Assembly: GCA_023053685.1 (NCBI GenBank)
Contig: JALIGW010000062.1
Coordinates: forward strand, 2,282,604-2,346,603
Direction: 5' to 3'
DNA: 64,000 bases
From: Diadophis punctatus similis
Taxonomy: Eukaryota; Chordata; Lepidosauria; Squamata; Dipsadidae
Part shown: in pieces, positions 24,501 to 34,272 of the stretch
How the letters are laid out: each line of letters opens with the position of its first letter
How positions within the stretch are numbered: the stretch's first letter is position 1
Notes under the pieces: generated by a model
Database searches by the model: none
What the model saw: the letters and a program-made list of their open reading frames with translations, nothing else
Told to the model about the DNA's origin: nothing
Made by a program: the position numbers and the translations under genes

Positions 24501-24511
24501 TCCTCTGAATG

Positions 24512-24607
24512 GAGGGAAGGAAGGAAGGAAGGAAGGAAGGAAGGAAGGAAGGAAGGAAGGAAGGAAGGAAGGAAGGAAGGAAGGAAGGAAGGAAGGAAGG
24601 AAGGAAG
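24512..24607 (+). repeat. (GGAA)n microsatellite
   Basis: About 24 near-perfect tetranucleotide units. Ordered GGAA arrays can act as ETS-factor landing sites in vertebrate genomes; no function is implied here. Confidence 0.95.
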
Positions 24608-24809
24608 GGGGTGAGCCTGCAGCAGCTAAAAGCCCTGGCATCTTCTGAAAACCTTTGCTGGCTGCCATAGAGGCTCTGCTTCTTCCATGCCTTCTTGGCC
24701 ATCTGCCAGGAAAGACGCTGGCCAACTATGTTTCTGAGGTCTCATTGCCCCCCCCCCCCCCCGATCTTTTCTCCTGGGCCACCAGACCTCCTTTAGATGG
24801 GTGTTTATC

Positions 24810-25015
24810 ACCCATTTCCCACAAATACTCTTTTAACTTTTGTATGTTTTTAATTATTGTATTTTATTGTAATTTATATTGTATATGTATTTTATATTTT
24901 ATATGTATTTTATATTGCTGTAATGGATCTGAATATGTTGTGAGCCGCCCAGAGTCCCTAGGGAGTTGGGCGGCATACAAATCCATTTAATTAAATTAAT
25001 TTAATTAAAATACAC
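24810..25015 (+). mobile_element. L2-like LINE 3' end
   Basis: A/T-rich 3' UTR with GTGAGCCGCCCAGAGTCCCT and GGGCGGCATACAAATCCATT, then a TTTAATTAAA-rich tail. Confidence 0.7.
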
Positions 25016-25703
25016 TAGCAGAGTTGCACTTTGGAAGTCTGGGAGCAGCAGGGCTGGCAACGGATGGCATTGCCAGCCAGCCAGCCAGCCAGCCAGCAGC
25101 CCTTGGAAAGTGCAGAGCGGAAAGCAGGGATGAAAGAGTTGGGGAGGCCCCGGCTTCTCTCTCCTCCCAGGCACCTTGCCAGACATCGGGGCGTGCCTCT
25201 CTTGCATGAGCAGCAGTGACACCGTGAGGCCAGAGTGTGCAAGCGTGCAGCTGTGCAAATGGAGGAGAGGAAATCACTTGCTTGATAGGCTGACCGAGGG
25301 TAACAGCCTTTGCAGAAGGGAGAGCTGGGAAAGGCCAACAACCTCCCTGGTGGAGTCTAGGAGGTTCTTTGGGGTCTCGCAGGAGAAGCGTCGGCCACAT
25401 CTCACTTGGGGAACCGAGAGCAGATTCTGCCTGGCAGGAGGGGGGTGGGAGGAAAGGTGAGCAGGGGAGGCCTCCTGCTGCCAGTTCTCCAGCCCAGAGC
25501 AGAGTTCATCAGTGGCATTCAGGAGATGGGCAAGGAGCAGCACTGGGAATGACCAGAAACAAGGTTTTGGTGGGCATCAGGAAGAATCTGAGCAAGAGCT
25601 GTTCCCGAGGAGAGCAGATGCCTCTTGGCTAGAGACCTTTGCAAACGGGGTTGTCAGAGGATTTCTGCACTAAATTCTATGATTCGCTGCTCTTCATCCC
25701 ATA

Positions 25704-25934
25704 ATGAGCCATGGTGGCGCAGTGGTTAGAGTGCAGTCCTGCAGGCTATTTCTGCTGACTCCCGGCTGCCTGTTCAAATCTCACAGGCTCCAGGTTGACT
25801 CAGCCTTCCATCCTTCCGAGGTGGGTAAAATGAGGACCCAGATTGTTGGGGGCAAGAGGCTGACTCTGTAAACCGCTTAGAGAGGGCCGCAAAGCACTGT
25901 GAAATGGCATATAAGTCTAAGTGCTATTGCTATA
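25704..25934 (+). mobile_element. Sauria-type SINE
   Basis: GAGCCATGGTGGCGCAGTGG head, complete body and GTCTAAGTGCTATTGCTATA tail. Confidence 0.88.
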
Positions 25935-26354
25935 ATATCTAAGCCCAGGTAAATGTATATCAAGATCCAGTTTGATGCAGTGGTTAAGGCACCAGGCTAG
26001 AAAATGTGAGAGTGTGGGTTCTAGACCTGCCCTAGGCATGATGCCAGGGAGATGACTTTGGGCCAGTTTCCCTCTCTCAGCCCTACAAGGCAGGCAATGG
26101 CAAGCCACTTCTAAAATCTTGCGGTTGCCTGGAGTCAACATTGACTGAAAGGCACCCACAATGGGGAACAGTTTATCATCTACATATACAGGTAGATCCC
26201 TGAGAGAAAACCCAGGCTGGAGTGACAGGTGTCAGGAGGGGAGACTCCGTGGCCTTCGCATGAGGAACTTTGAAGAAGCTGAAAAAGGATGAGGCCAGAT
26301 GGACAAAGACCAGGGAGAAATGTTATCACGCCCGAAAGCAATTTCTCAGGAGGC

Positions 26355-26360
26355 TTTATT
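26355..26360 (-). terminator. Poly(A) signal AATAAA of the Ly6-family gene
   Basis: AATAAA on the minus strand, 166 nt beyond the stop codon, so the gene has a short 3' UTR ending near 26340. Confidence 0.7.
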
Positions 26361-26525
26361 TAGACTTGCCACTTCTTACAAAACTCAGTGAGGAATGCCA
26401 ATGAAGCCACCTCCTCCGAAGGCCGCCAGGGGACCAGAAGGACAAAAGAGGAGACCCAGGGCCGACTGGCAGCAGGAACATGGCTGGAGAGGCGTCCTGG
26501 CTCTTTTGCATCTCTGAGCTCTGCT

Positions 26526-26710
26526 TCAGAGGACGAAGGTAAGCAGGACCGTCCACAGGATCAGGTGGTAGCAGATGGGGCAGGGAGGGCAAGCAGGGGA
26601 TTCATTGCAAAGGTCTTTGCTGCAGCAGTGGATCCGGATCCCTGGCAGCTCCTGCTGCTGGCAGTGACGGGAGGTGGCGCATCCGCTGGTCAAAAGGACC
26701 CCCAGCACCG
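26526..26710 (-). CDS. Ly6-family gene exon 3 (loop III, CCxxDLCN, GPI tail)
   Basis: The acceptor is gttcttggcag. It encodes SGCATSRHC, then IRIHCCSKDLCNESPA, then the CPPCPIC block and the hydrophobic tail, with TGA at 26528-26526. Confidence 0.9.
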
Positions 26711-29700
26711 CTGCCAAGAACAGAGAAAGACAAGGAGGAAACTCAGGGCGGCAGCCACTCTCGTGACCTGCAGGCCACACGCCAGCTGCGCTCTCAGCAT
26801 CTCTGGGACTTTGGCTCTTGGATTGCATGGCCAGCTACTACTGCGAAGCCCCCCTCTGGCTGGAAACCGTCCAGCCGTAAGGAAGATTTCACGTTTCCCA
26901 CCCGCCTCAACGGAGGAAGAAGTGACTTTCTCCTGGGACTTCAGACTTGAATTTGACATCTGCAGCCCAGAGGACTAGCTGCTGTAGTTTTGCTTCTGGA
27001 AGGTGCAATGTTCTACTTGGGGGGGGGGGGGGGCGTCCCTTGCTACAAAACAGGCAGGGGATTGGCAGGGGGAGCAGCTGTGCCCTTCCTGAAGCTGCAC
27101 CACTGACTTTTCACCAGCCAATGCTGAAAATATTCAGTATTCCCAGGAAGCTCTGCTGCCCACCATCGAGTCCCCAAACAGGGAGAGGTCAAGGTCAGGT
27201 GGCTCATCTGCATCAGGCGGCCTGGGCTGTCCTCTTGGCCTCTCCCTGCCTGTGGGTGCAGCAGGGACATCTGTGGGTGTCTCCCAGGACAGCCTGCCCT
27301 TTCCCTTTGTTGTGGCCTGTCGGCCACCAGCCCCTCCAGCAGCCGAATCAGATGAAGAGGAGGCGTGGGAGTCAGGGCCAGCATCAAGGCAACCTGAGAG
27401 CTCAGAGGGGGAAGAGGGAATGGATCTGGCAGAGAGAGAGAGAGAGAGAGAGAGAGGTGGAGCCTGGGCCATCTGTCAGCCCTCAGATGGAGAGTCAACA
27501 GCCCCCAGGTCCAGAGGTGGGTTTCAGCAGGTTCTGACCAGTTCTGGAGAACCGGTAGCAGAAATTTCGAGTAGTTCGGAGAACTGGTAAATACTACCTC
27601 TGACTGGCCCCGCCCCCATCTATTCTCTGCCTCCTGAGTCCCAGCTGATTGGGAGGAAATGGGGATTTTGCAGTATCCTTCCCCTGCCACGCCACGCCCA
27701 CCAAGCCACGCCCACAGAACCGGTAGTAAAAAAATTAATCCCACCACTGTCCAGGTCTGGAGGTGGCTGATGAGAAGAGGAGGAACAGCTGGGTCCAATG
27801 CCTGATGCACAGATGCGCAGAAGGCAGAGGAGAGGAGAGGAAAGCAATGGAAATCCATGGGCCGATCCTTGGGATGGAAGAACCGCTGCTGCTAGCGAAG
27901 CCCCATCCTAGCTCTGGGGATAAAAGGCAGGGGGTGAAGATGAATAGGTATGGCTATTCATCTCCCCTGCCAGACAGACCTGTTAGCCTGCATTGAGAGA
28001 GAAACTTTTTGCTGGGGCTGCTGGGGCTCCTAATAAAGGAATCTTTAAGTTCACTTCAGAGGGTTTGTCATGTTTGGGGAGCTGCGTCAGAACAGCCTTC
28101 TGGAGGGGTTGGCAGAGAATCAAGGGCGATTTTGAACTGCAGCTCTTGCCCTGGCCAGAGCTGGCCTGTCTCCCACCTCTGCTCCTGCTATCCTGGCCTG
28201 CCAGTTGTCCTGATGAGTGCTGGATGGGGGACCACCAGGGCTAGAGTGGGAAGAGCAAGAAGGGTCTCCGGAGAAGATCATGGCAAGTCACCTTCATGCC
28301 AAGAACGCCCAGGGGAGGCATCTACCAGGAGGAATTCCAGCAGGAATCGGGCTCCACCTTGCTCCCTTTTGACTAGGAGAGTCAGGGAGGACATGAAACT
28401 GGGTATTCTGTGGCCTTGGGGTTTATGCCCATAAACAGACCCTCTGTTGAGCCTTCCCCTTCCCGTCTCTCCCGTCCGCTTGCCCAGAGCCGTGGAAGGA
28501 GCAAAGAGGAAGGCTGCCACTCACCACTTTCCATCTTGATGCAGAACCGGTGCTTGAACCCTTGGTGGGAACGGGGGCAGGTAATGACTTCTGGACTGGA
28601 GCAACCGGTGTTGACTGACCTGCTGCCCACTATCACGTTGCAGCTGTAGCACTGGAGCCCAGAGGCTGAAGGGGGGATACAATGGGGTGTGAGGGGCAGG
28701 GTCTTAGCCAAGCGGGGAGGGGAGTTCACTCCTGCAAGAAGGGCTCTAAGCTGGCTCAGCTGTTCTAGGATGGGAGCTTGTAGAATCCTAGGGCTGGAGG
28801 TCTTCTAGTCCAGGAGTCTCCAACCTTGGCAACTTTAAGCCTGGAGGGGAATTCTGGGAGTTGAAGTCCTCCAGGCTTAAAGTTGCCAAGGTTGGAGACC
28901 CCTGTTCTAGTCCAACCCCTGCCCAACACATGAGACCTTATTCCATCCCAGGCTAATGGCTGCCCAATCTGTTGGACTGTCCAGGCAGTTAAATGTGGCA
29001 CTGGAAGAGCCCCTCCAGATTCCTGGTTCTGCAAATGGCCTTTTCATTGTTCTTCCCCCCACCTTCCCTGCCATGTGCAGCCCAGAACCCATCCCCATGG
29101 GAAATATGGCTTTTAGTTGAACTGTTATTTTTTTTTAAAGAGTTTCATTATTTTCTAAAAACCTCACAATCAATACATTTCAAAAACTTGGATTTTAGAT
29201 TGCAATGCTGCAGATAAACAAACTACAGTACAACTATATAATAGTGCATAAAGAAGAAAGCTATTGAAGAAATGACCATGTGTAAATATGTTAGACAATA
29301 TACCTTATAAATTGTAAATAATCCATATAAACTAGTATTTAAAGAGAGTTATATGGGGAGAAAAAATATAGTAGCATTTAGGGCAAACCCGCCTGCTCAG
29401 TAGCCCGATGAATGCCATCAGGATTCATAGAATCATAGGGCTGGGAGGGACCTTGAAGGTCTTCTAGTCCAACCCCCCCCCCCAACCCAGGCAGAATGTT
29501 ATTTATTGTATCCTGGACAAATGGCTGCCCAATCTCTTCTTGAAAACCTCCAGTGTTGGAGCACCCACCATTTCTGTAGGCAACCCATTCCACTGGTTGA
29601 TTGTTCTCTCTGTCAGGAAATTTCTCCTTAGTTCTAGGTTTCTTCTCTCTTCGTTCAGTTTCCATCCATTGCTTCTTGTCTTGCCTTGTGGAGCTTTGAA

Positions 29701-31684
29701 AAATAGTTTGACCCCCTCTTCTTTGGGGCAGTCCTTCAAATATTGGAACCCTGCTATAATGCCTCCCCTAGTCCTTCTGTTTGTTACACTACTAGACATA
29801 CCCAATTCCTGTAACCGTTCTTCGTATCTTTTAACCTCCAGCCCCCTAATCAACTTTGTTGCTCTTTTTCTCTGCACTTTCTAGAGCCTCAACATTTTTT
29901 TTGTATTGGGGTGATCAGAACTGGACGCAATATTCAAAGTATGGCCTTGCCAAGGCATTATAAAGTGGCACTAACATTTCACATGCTTGCCCAAAGGTGC
30001 TTTTTCTATGGAAAAGAGAATCTCCATAGACATTTCACACCATCTTGAAACTATCCCTCTGTTAGTGCAGCTTAGGTTGCATTGGCTCCTTTGGCAGCTT
30101 CTGGCTCCTATTTAAGTGGTTGACTACTAGATCTGCTAGGTTCCTCTCGCAGTTACTGCTATTGATTCCATAACTGTGGATTTGGTTTTTCTTGCCTAAG
30201 TGCAGGTCCTTCCTTTTCTCACCACTGACCTGCGTTTTGAAGAAGGCTTGAAGATCAGGAAGAATGAACTGCTTGGGATGGGGGGGTGGGGTGAGGGGGG
30301 GGGAGCAAAGGAGTTGCAAGAACTCAGCCAAGGCCAATCCTCAGGGGAGCCATCTGGACATTCAACCACTTCAAGTTGGCAGAAGTTTTGTGGAGACGAA
30401 TGTCTTCAGATGTCCCAAATTCCTTCAACTGCTCTCCAGACAACAGATATAAGAAATGCACAATACTAAAAATCATAACGCCAATTACTTATTTCTAGAA
30501 TGGTTTCTGACTGGACCATCCCAGCCTCCCTTTCAGGAGAAAATAGACATTTGCCGTGTTAGGTGTGTCTCTTCCTCCACCTCCGTATAAGAACAACCGG
30601 GACAAAAAACACCCCTGACTAAGCAATACAGAGTAAGATGGGCCCCTGCTCCCCTTCCCCCCAAAACCGCACAGAGGGTCCCAATGATGCTGGTGAATGG
30701 ATCCTTCTGGGCAGCACATTCTGCAAGAGAACCCCACAATCTGATTGGGCAAAGGTGACATGAATTTCTGGCTGCCAGGCAGTTGAAGGAGTTCCAGAAA
30801 GCTTCTCTGGGTAGCTGAAACCTGGCCCTGTTTCTCCCTCCAGTATGAAAGGGCCAGAAGCATCTCCTCCCCCGCCCCTCCCCCCTCCTAAGGATCGCGG
30901 CCAAGACTGGTCTCTGCCACTGGGTGCAGCCCGTGGAGTCTTCGGGGTCTGGGTTGGGGTAGCTGCCAGTCCTGCAGCCCCCAGAAGGAGAGGCTGCAGG
31001 ACTGGCTGGGGGCTTCTGTGGGGCTGGTCTTCTCGGGCAGAGAAACCTGGAGCCTGGGGGGGGGGCACAAAAAAAGGAACCCCTGTCCAGGACCCTCCGG
31101 CCACCGCCGGGGAGACTTTCCCCGCCAAGTTTCTTCTGGGAGGCAGCGGTAGCCCGGGATGACCGGGAGAAGGCTTGATCCGATGATCTCGGGGCGGACG
31201 GGGCTGCTGGCTTCCCCAGGCCCTCCGAGCTCTCCCGGGCTTGGGACCAGCGGTCCGGGATCTTAGCACAGCCGCGGGAAGCTGCAGAATCGGGGCAGGA
31301 GGCGGCCCTGGGTAGGAAAGGGCCACGGGGAAAAAGTGAACCCCCCTCCAAAAAAAGACCCAACTTGTTAAGGGAGCGTGAGGGGCTCGGGGCTCGGAAG
31401 AGGGAGCCCCGAAAAAGGGCTGCTGCGCCCGGATAGGGAGTCGGCTGTGCGGGGTCGCCGCAGGTCGGAGGGAGCTTCGCCTTATGTAATTCTAGATCAG
31501 GTGATTCTCCGGAGATGCTTCCGAAGGTGGCGAGGACCGGACCGGGCCGGGCAGCGGAGCCACCAGCCGGACTTGATGGAAGGGACCGACCTCCAGAGCA
31601 CTTACTGGTAGCCAGCAAGAAGGATCCGGCCAGGAGGCGGAGGGTCCCGCCGGCAGCGAAGCCAGCCACGCCGAGCACAGCCAT
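26526..31684 (-). CDS. Ly6/uPAR (three-finger) family protein, probably GPI-anchored, 134 aa, three exons
   Basis: The coding exons are 31684-31606 (signal peptide), 28665-28525 and 26710-26526. All ends are GT/AG and both introns are phase 1, the usual Ly6/uPAR layout; the sum is 405 nt. Residues 1-26 form a hydrophobic leader. The domain begins LQCYSC (C32, C35), continues with C48, C56, C68, C84, C90 and C102-C103, and ends in the family signature CCSKDLCN (C108, N109), giving exactly ten cysteines. A hydrophobic tail (about 119-134, ending at the C-terminus) fits a GPI-attachment signal, so the product is expected on the outer cell surface. Known relatives bind nicotinic receptors, integrins or complement; the ligand of this one is unknown. 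Three extra cysteines (C114, C117, C120) precede the tail. A poly(A) signal lies 166 nt past the stop. I cannot assign an orthologue. The retained membrane anchor argues against it being a secreted venom three-finger toxin. Confidence 0.88.
27512..27749. mobile_element. Non-autonomous hAT-type element (GGTGGG end family)
   Basis: It starts CAGAGGTGGGTTTCAGC and ends TTAATCCCACCACTG. Flanks CCCAGGTC and TCCAGGTC match at 7 of 8. It lies in the second intron of the Ly6 gene, between exon 3 and exon 2. Confidence 0.8.
28525..28665 (-). CDS. Ly6-family gene exon 2 (loops I-II)
   Basis: The acceptor is ccccttcag and the donor G|GTGAGTG. It encodes TSGLQCYSCNVIVGSRSVNT and then GCSS..ITC..HRFCIKMES. 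It holds five of the ten conserved cysteines and both phases fit the flanking exons. Confidence 0.88.
28781..29000 (-). mobile_element. CR1 3' end fragment split by a palindromic hAT element
   Basis: TAGAATCCTAGGGCTGGAGG at the left and TTCTAGTCCAACCCCTGCCC at the right are consecutive CR1 antisense segments separated by the 94-bp hAT insertion. Confidence 0.75.
28811..28904. mobile_element. Palindromic hAT-type MITE with perfect target duplication
   Basis: A 94-bp fold-back with ends CAGGAGTCTCCAACC and GGTTGGAGACCCCTG. The 8-bp flanks are identical (TTCTAGTC at 28803-28810 and 28905-28912), which proves insertion by a hAT transposase. The target is a CR1 fragment in the Ly6 gene's neighbourhood, just upstream of exon 2. 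Confidence 0.9.
29424..30240 (-). mobile_element. CR1 LINE 3' region
   Basis: A long, collinear minus-strand CR1 copy running from the 3' terminus (TCATAGAATCATAGGGCTGG) back through AGGAAATTTCTCCTTAGTTC and TATGGCCTTGCCAAGGCATT. It lies in intron 1 of the Ly6 gene. Open frames are relics of the 3' part. Confidence 0.85.
31606..31684 (-). CDS. Ly6-family gene exon 1 (signal peptide)
   Basis: The ATG is at 31684-31682 and the exon encodes 26 residues of leader (MAVLGVAGFAAGG, then LRLLAGSFLLAT). The donor A|GTAAGTG follows. The start context CCCCCAATGG has a favourable G at +4. The exon lies in a CpG-rich stretch that is the likely promoter. Confidence 0.8.
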
Positions 31685-32429
31685 TGGGGGTCCCGCCGTC
31701 GGGCGCCGGACTCAAAAACCGCGAAGCATCGAAAGGGAAGACCGGCCGGGCTGGATTCCCACGCGAGGCGCTGTTCTGTCACTCCACCCGGGGACCAGAG
31801 CCTCCCCCCCTTCCAGATGCTCAGAAGCCCACGCGGGGAAAGCGGGCGAGGTTTCTGCTGGCTCTTTCCAAAGCGGGGCTGGGGATTAGCAGCCTCCCCC
31901 TTCTCCTGTTCGCCACGAGGGATCTTCCTGCGTCCGGAGCAGATCCCGGGTGTGTGTGTGTCAGCCCCCTTCCCCCCCCCAGCATTTCCTGCCCCCTTTC
32001 TCCTTCCCGCGACCATTCTGGGCTAATACAGCTGTGCGGCAGCTGATGGAAAGAAATGATCTTTAATCAAGGTTTAATTCTAAATCCCCTTCGAAAGCCT
32101 CTAGTTGGATTAGGATGGAGGAAGCGCTTTCTCTTATTAAGCTCTCCGCTCGCCTTTCGCCCACGGGAGAATTCCCCCCCCCCAAGCGGTTGCGTTGAAT
32201 GCCCGACAGACAGACAGAAAGAAGCCTGAAATGGTGGCATTGAGAGAAGGAAGGGGACAGAAAAGGGAGAGGCAACCAGGTGGTCGGAATCGGTAAAATA
32301 CCAGGCGGCGGCGATGTTGAAAAGCTCAGCAATGTCGGAAAATTTATTACCGGAATGAAACGAGGGTTACAAGTTGGCTTCCTCTCTAACCTGCCACTTT
32401 TTGAAACCCAGATTAGGACCAACATATTG

Positions 32430-32458
32430 CACTGTGAAGCGGTATATAAGTCTAAGAG
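32430..32458 (+). repeat. SINE 3'-tail fragment
   Basis: CACTGTGAAGCGGTATATAA with GTCTAAG is the 3' end of a Sauria-type SINE without head or body. Confidence 0.6.
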
Positions 32459-32739
32459 AGCTCAACGTTCCTCAGCGGAGGGCATAGGAAGAGCCACAGG
32501 GCCGCCTTCGCGGGGCCAACGGGGCCCTTCAGGGAGGGTGCAAGCAGCGGGGTGGGCAGGGCAGTTGGGGTCCAGCTGACCTTGGGCGCTCAGGACTGGT
32601 CTGGGGCTTAAAGGAAGCGACCCCAGAAGGAAAAGGAGGCAGGAGAGCAGCTGAAGGGTCCGGCTGAAAGAGGCAGGGGCGGCTGGGTATCTTATGGGTG
32701 GAAAACGAGAGGCGCTTTGATTCCCCCCATAGTGACCCC

Positions 32740-32962
32740 TGTTACTACAGAGGTACGTAGTAAATTGCAAAGCCGCTACTGATTGGCCAGAATAGTGGCG
32801 GCACATTGGGATGTTTGTCACTGGCTAGCTAAGCTGCAGGGAGCCCCATAAAAGCGGCTCCCCTGCGGCTTACAGCCAGTTCCTGGGTCTCCTCTCCTAA
32901 GGAGAATAAAGTGCTGAACTGATAGCCGGCTCGTCTCTCCTTTTCCAGGGCACGATTGAACA
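32740..32962 (+). mobile_element. Possible solo LTR (223 bp) with CCAAT, TATA and poly(A) signals
   Basis: The stretch starts TGTTACTAC and ends TTGAACA (TGTT...AACA ends). It has an ATTGG/CCAAT box near 32778, a TATA-like ATAAAAG at 32848-32854 and AATAAA at 32905-32910, a compact U3-R-U5-like order. The flanks ACCCC and ACTCC match at 4 of 5 positions. No internal retroviral sequence is seen beside it. Alternatively it is a short promoter and poly(A) site of host origin. Confidence 0.4.
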
Positions 32963-34056
32963 ACTCCCACCTTCACCTCTTTGGGGGGACCCTCTGGATG
33001 CCCTGAGCCCGGGAACCAGGAGTGGGGTGCAGAGCTGCTAAAACGGCAAGCCCGATCTCGGGGTGCATTTTCTGAAGTCCAGCCGACCGGGAGGACTCGC
33101 TTGGCCCCTGCTCGCACCTTGGCCGGGGTTGCCCTCCGGGCGCCTAAAGGTGGGCTCGAAGCAAGGCCGACCGTCTCACGTCCTGCAGGCTGAACGAGAC
33201 CGCCGAGACTGGCCGGTGCGGAAATGGGCTGCCCCCCACCGCCCTGCAGAGCGGGAGCCACGCGGGACGGGCCCCCGCCGGCAGTGGCCCTACGCAGCGA
33301 GAGGGTGGACTAGATGGACTCTTAAGGACCCGTCCGGCTCTCGGATTCCGGCAGCGAAAGCGGGTCCCTGCCCTCCTTGGGGCGCGGAGCGGGGCGGGCA
33401 CCCGGCCGGGGGGAGGAGGAGGGAGCTGGGGTGAGGACAGCAGGGGAGGAGGGAGCCGTTTGGACCAAATTGGGTGGGTGGGGCCTCTGCCCATCCCCTC
33501 GGGCCCAGAAAGGCCGAATCCGACCCGAAAGAGCTGGAGGGAGGTCGGGGGTCGGTGCCAGTCCGAGAGCCCCGCCCGGAAGATCAGACTCCCCCGGGGG
33601 TCGCCTTCGTCCCCGCCCGCCTGGCATCCTCCGGGAGGCAGTCAGCGACCCCAGACCACCTTCAGGAGCCACATTGGACTGGATGTAGGCCGGGCTCCCC
33701 CAACTCCCCCGCCCTTGCCTGGACCCCCAGCAGGGGCCCCGCCCTTTTCCGAAGCAGCCCCACGGGGTCGAAGCGGACGCCGCTCTTGCGACCGAGGCCG
33801 GGGGAGTGGGGAGGAAGTAGCGCGGCGGGGATTCGAACTCGGACTTCCTGGCGTCCTAGATTCCCCTCGGCCGCCATCTTGGAAGAGGGCAGGAGAAGCC
33901 GACGCCCCGGGCCCGAGGACTCGCCAGTCTTTTCTCTCGGCCGTGATTTCTCTTATCGCGAGGCTTCGTCCCCGAGTCAATCAACATCTTGCCAGAGGCA
34001 AAGCGAAGACGCGTTTTGCATCCCGATTGGATAAACTCGTGCATATATTATCGCGG

Positions 34057-34073
34057 GCTGCATGGGAAATTGG
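34057..34073 (-). promoter_or_regulatory. RNU6ATAC: Candidate distal element: ZNF143/Staf-type (SPH) site of U6atac
   Basis: The reverse complement reads CAATTTCCCATGCAGCC, close to the Staf core AATTCCCAGCATGC. It lies about 200-215 nt upstream of the RNA, where snRNA distal sequence elements sit. No octamer ATGCAAAT was found close by. Confidence 0.6.
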
Positions 34074-34206
34074 CCACTGACGGGAACAAAATCCAATTTC
34101 CTTAGATTTACTAGCTATGTTGCACCGAAGATATGTTCTAGATTAACCACATAGTATTAGGAAATATCTGAAAAAGGCCGAATCTCCTTGCCTACGTCCC
34201 ATTTTT

Positions 34207-34224
34207 CTAACTATAACCTGGAGG
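34207..34224 (+). promoter_or_regulatory. RNU6ATAC: Proximal sequence element (PSE) of U6atac
   Basis: CTAACTATAACCTGGAGG resembles the vertebrate snRNA PSE (CTTACCGTAACTTGAAAG in human U6). It lies at -66 to -49 from the RNA start and 17 nt upstream of the TATA box, the spacing required by SNAPc in type 3 Pol III promoters. Confidence 0.8.
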
Positions 34225-34241
34225 CTTAGCTGTCTCGGAAG

Positions 34242-34249
34242 TTTAAATA
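34242..34249 (+). promoter_or_regulatory. RNU6ATAC: TATA box of U6atac (Pol III type 3)
   Basis: TTTAAATA lies at -31 to -24 relative to the RNA start at 34273. A TATA box at this position directs Pol III rather than Pol II at snRNA promoters. Confidence 0.85.
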
Positions 34250-34272
34250 ACCATGGCGTCACTCTTCTGCTC

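Larger units (their letters stand above)
31050..34050. promoter_or_regulatory. CpG-rich region upstream of the Ly6 gene and of U6atac
   Basis: CpG dinucleotides are frequent here, especially 31050-31960 and 33050-34020, compared with the CpG-poor flanks. The first block covers exon 1 of the Ly6 gene and its likely TSS. The second ends where the U6atac distal element begins. Long overlapping ORFs on both strands here (for example 33460-34080 and 30533-31684) are products of base composition. Confidence 0.5.

Noticed and set aside
25001..25460. Cys-containing plus-strand frame (CLSCMSSSD, then C, then LCKW) considered as another Ly6-like exon
   Set aside because: Cysteine spacing does not match the Ly6 pattern, there is no CCxxDLCN partner on the plus strand, and the opposite strand has equally long frames.
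26388..26978. 196-codon plus-strand ORF
   Set aside because: It is antisense to Ly6 exon 3, whose reading frame, splice site and poly(A) signal all lie on the minus strand.
30533..31684. 383-codon minus-strand ORF starting at the Ly6 ATG
   Set aside because: Only its first 26 codons are used. The GTAAGT donor at 31605 and the downstream Ly6 exons explain it; the rest is GC-rich read-through with no similarity to the family.
33805..33865. tRNA-like GGATTCGAACTC near a CpG-rich stretch
   Set aside because: Read on either strand the presumed T arm does not pair and no acceptor or anticodon arm can be drawn; it only resembles a B box.
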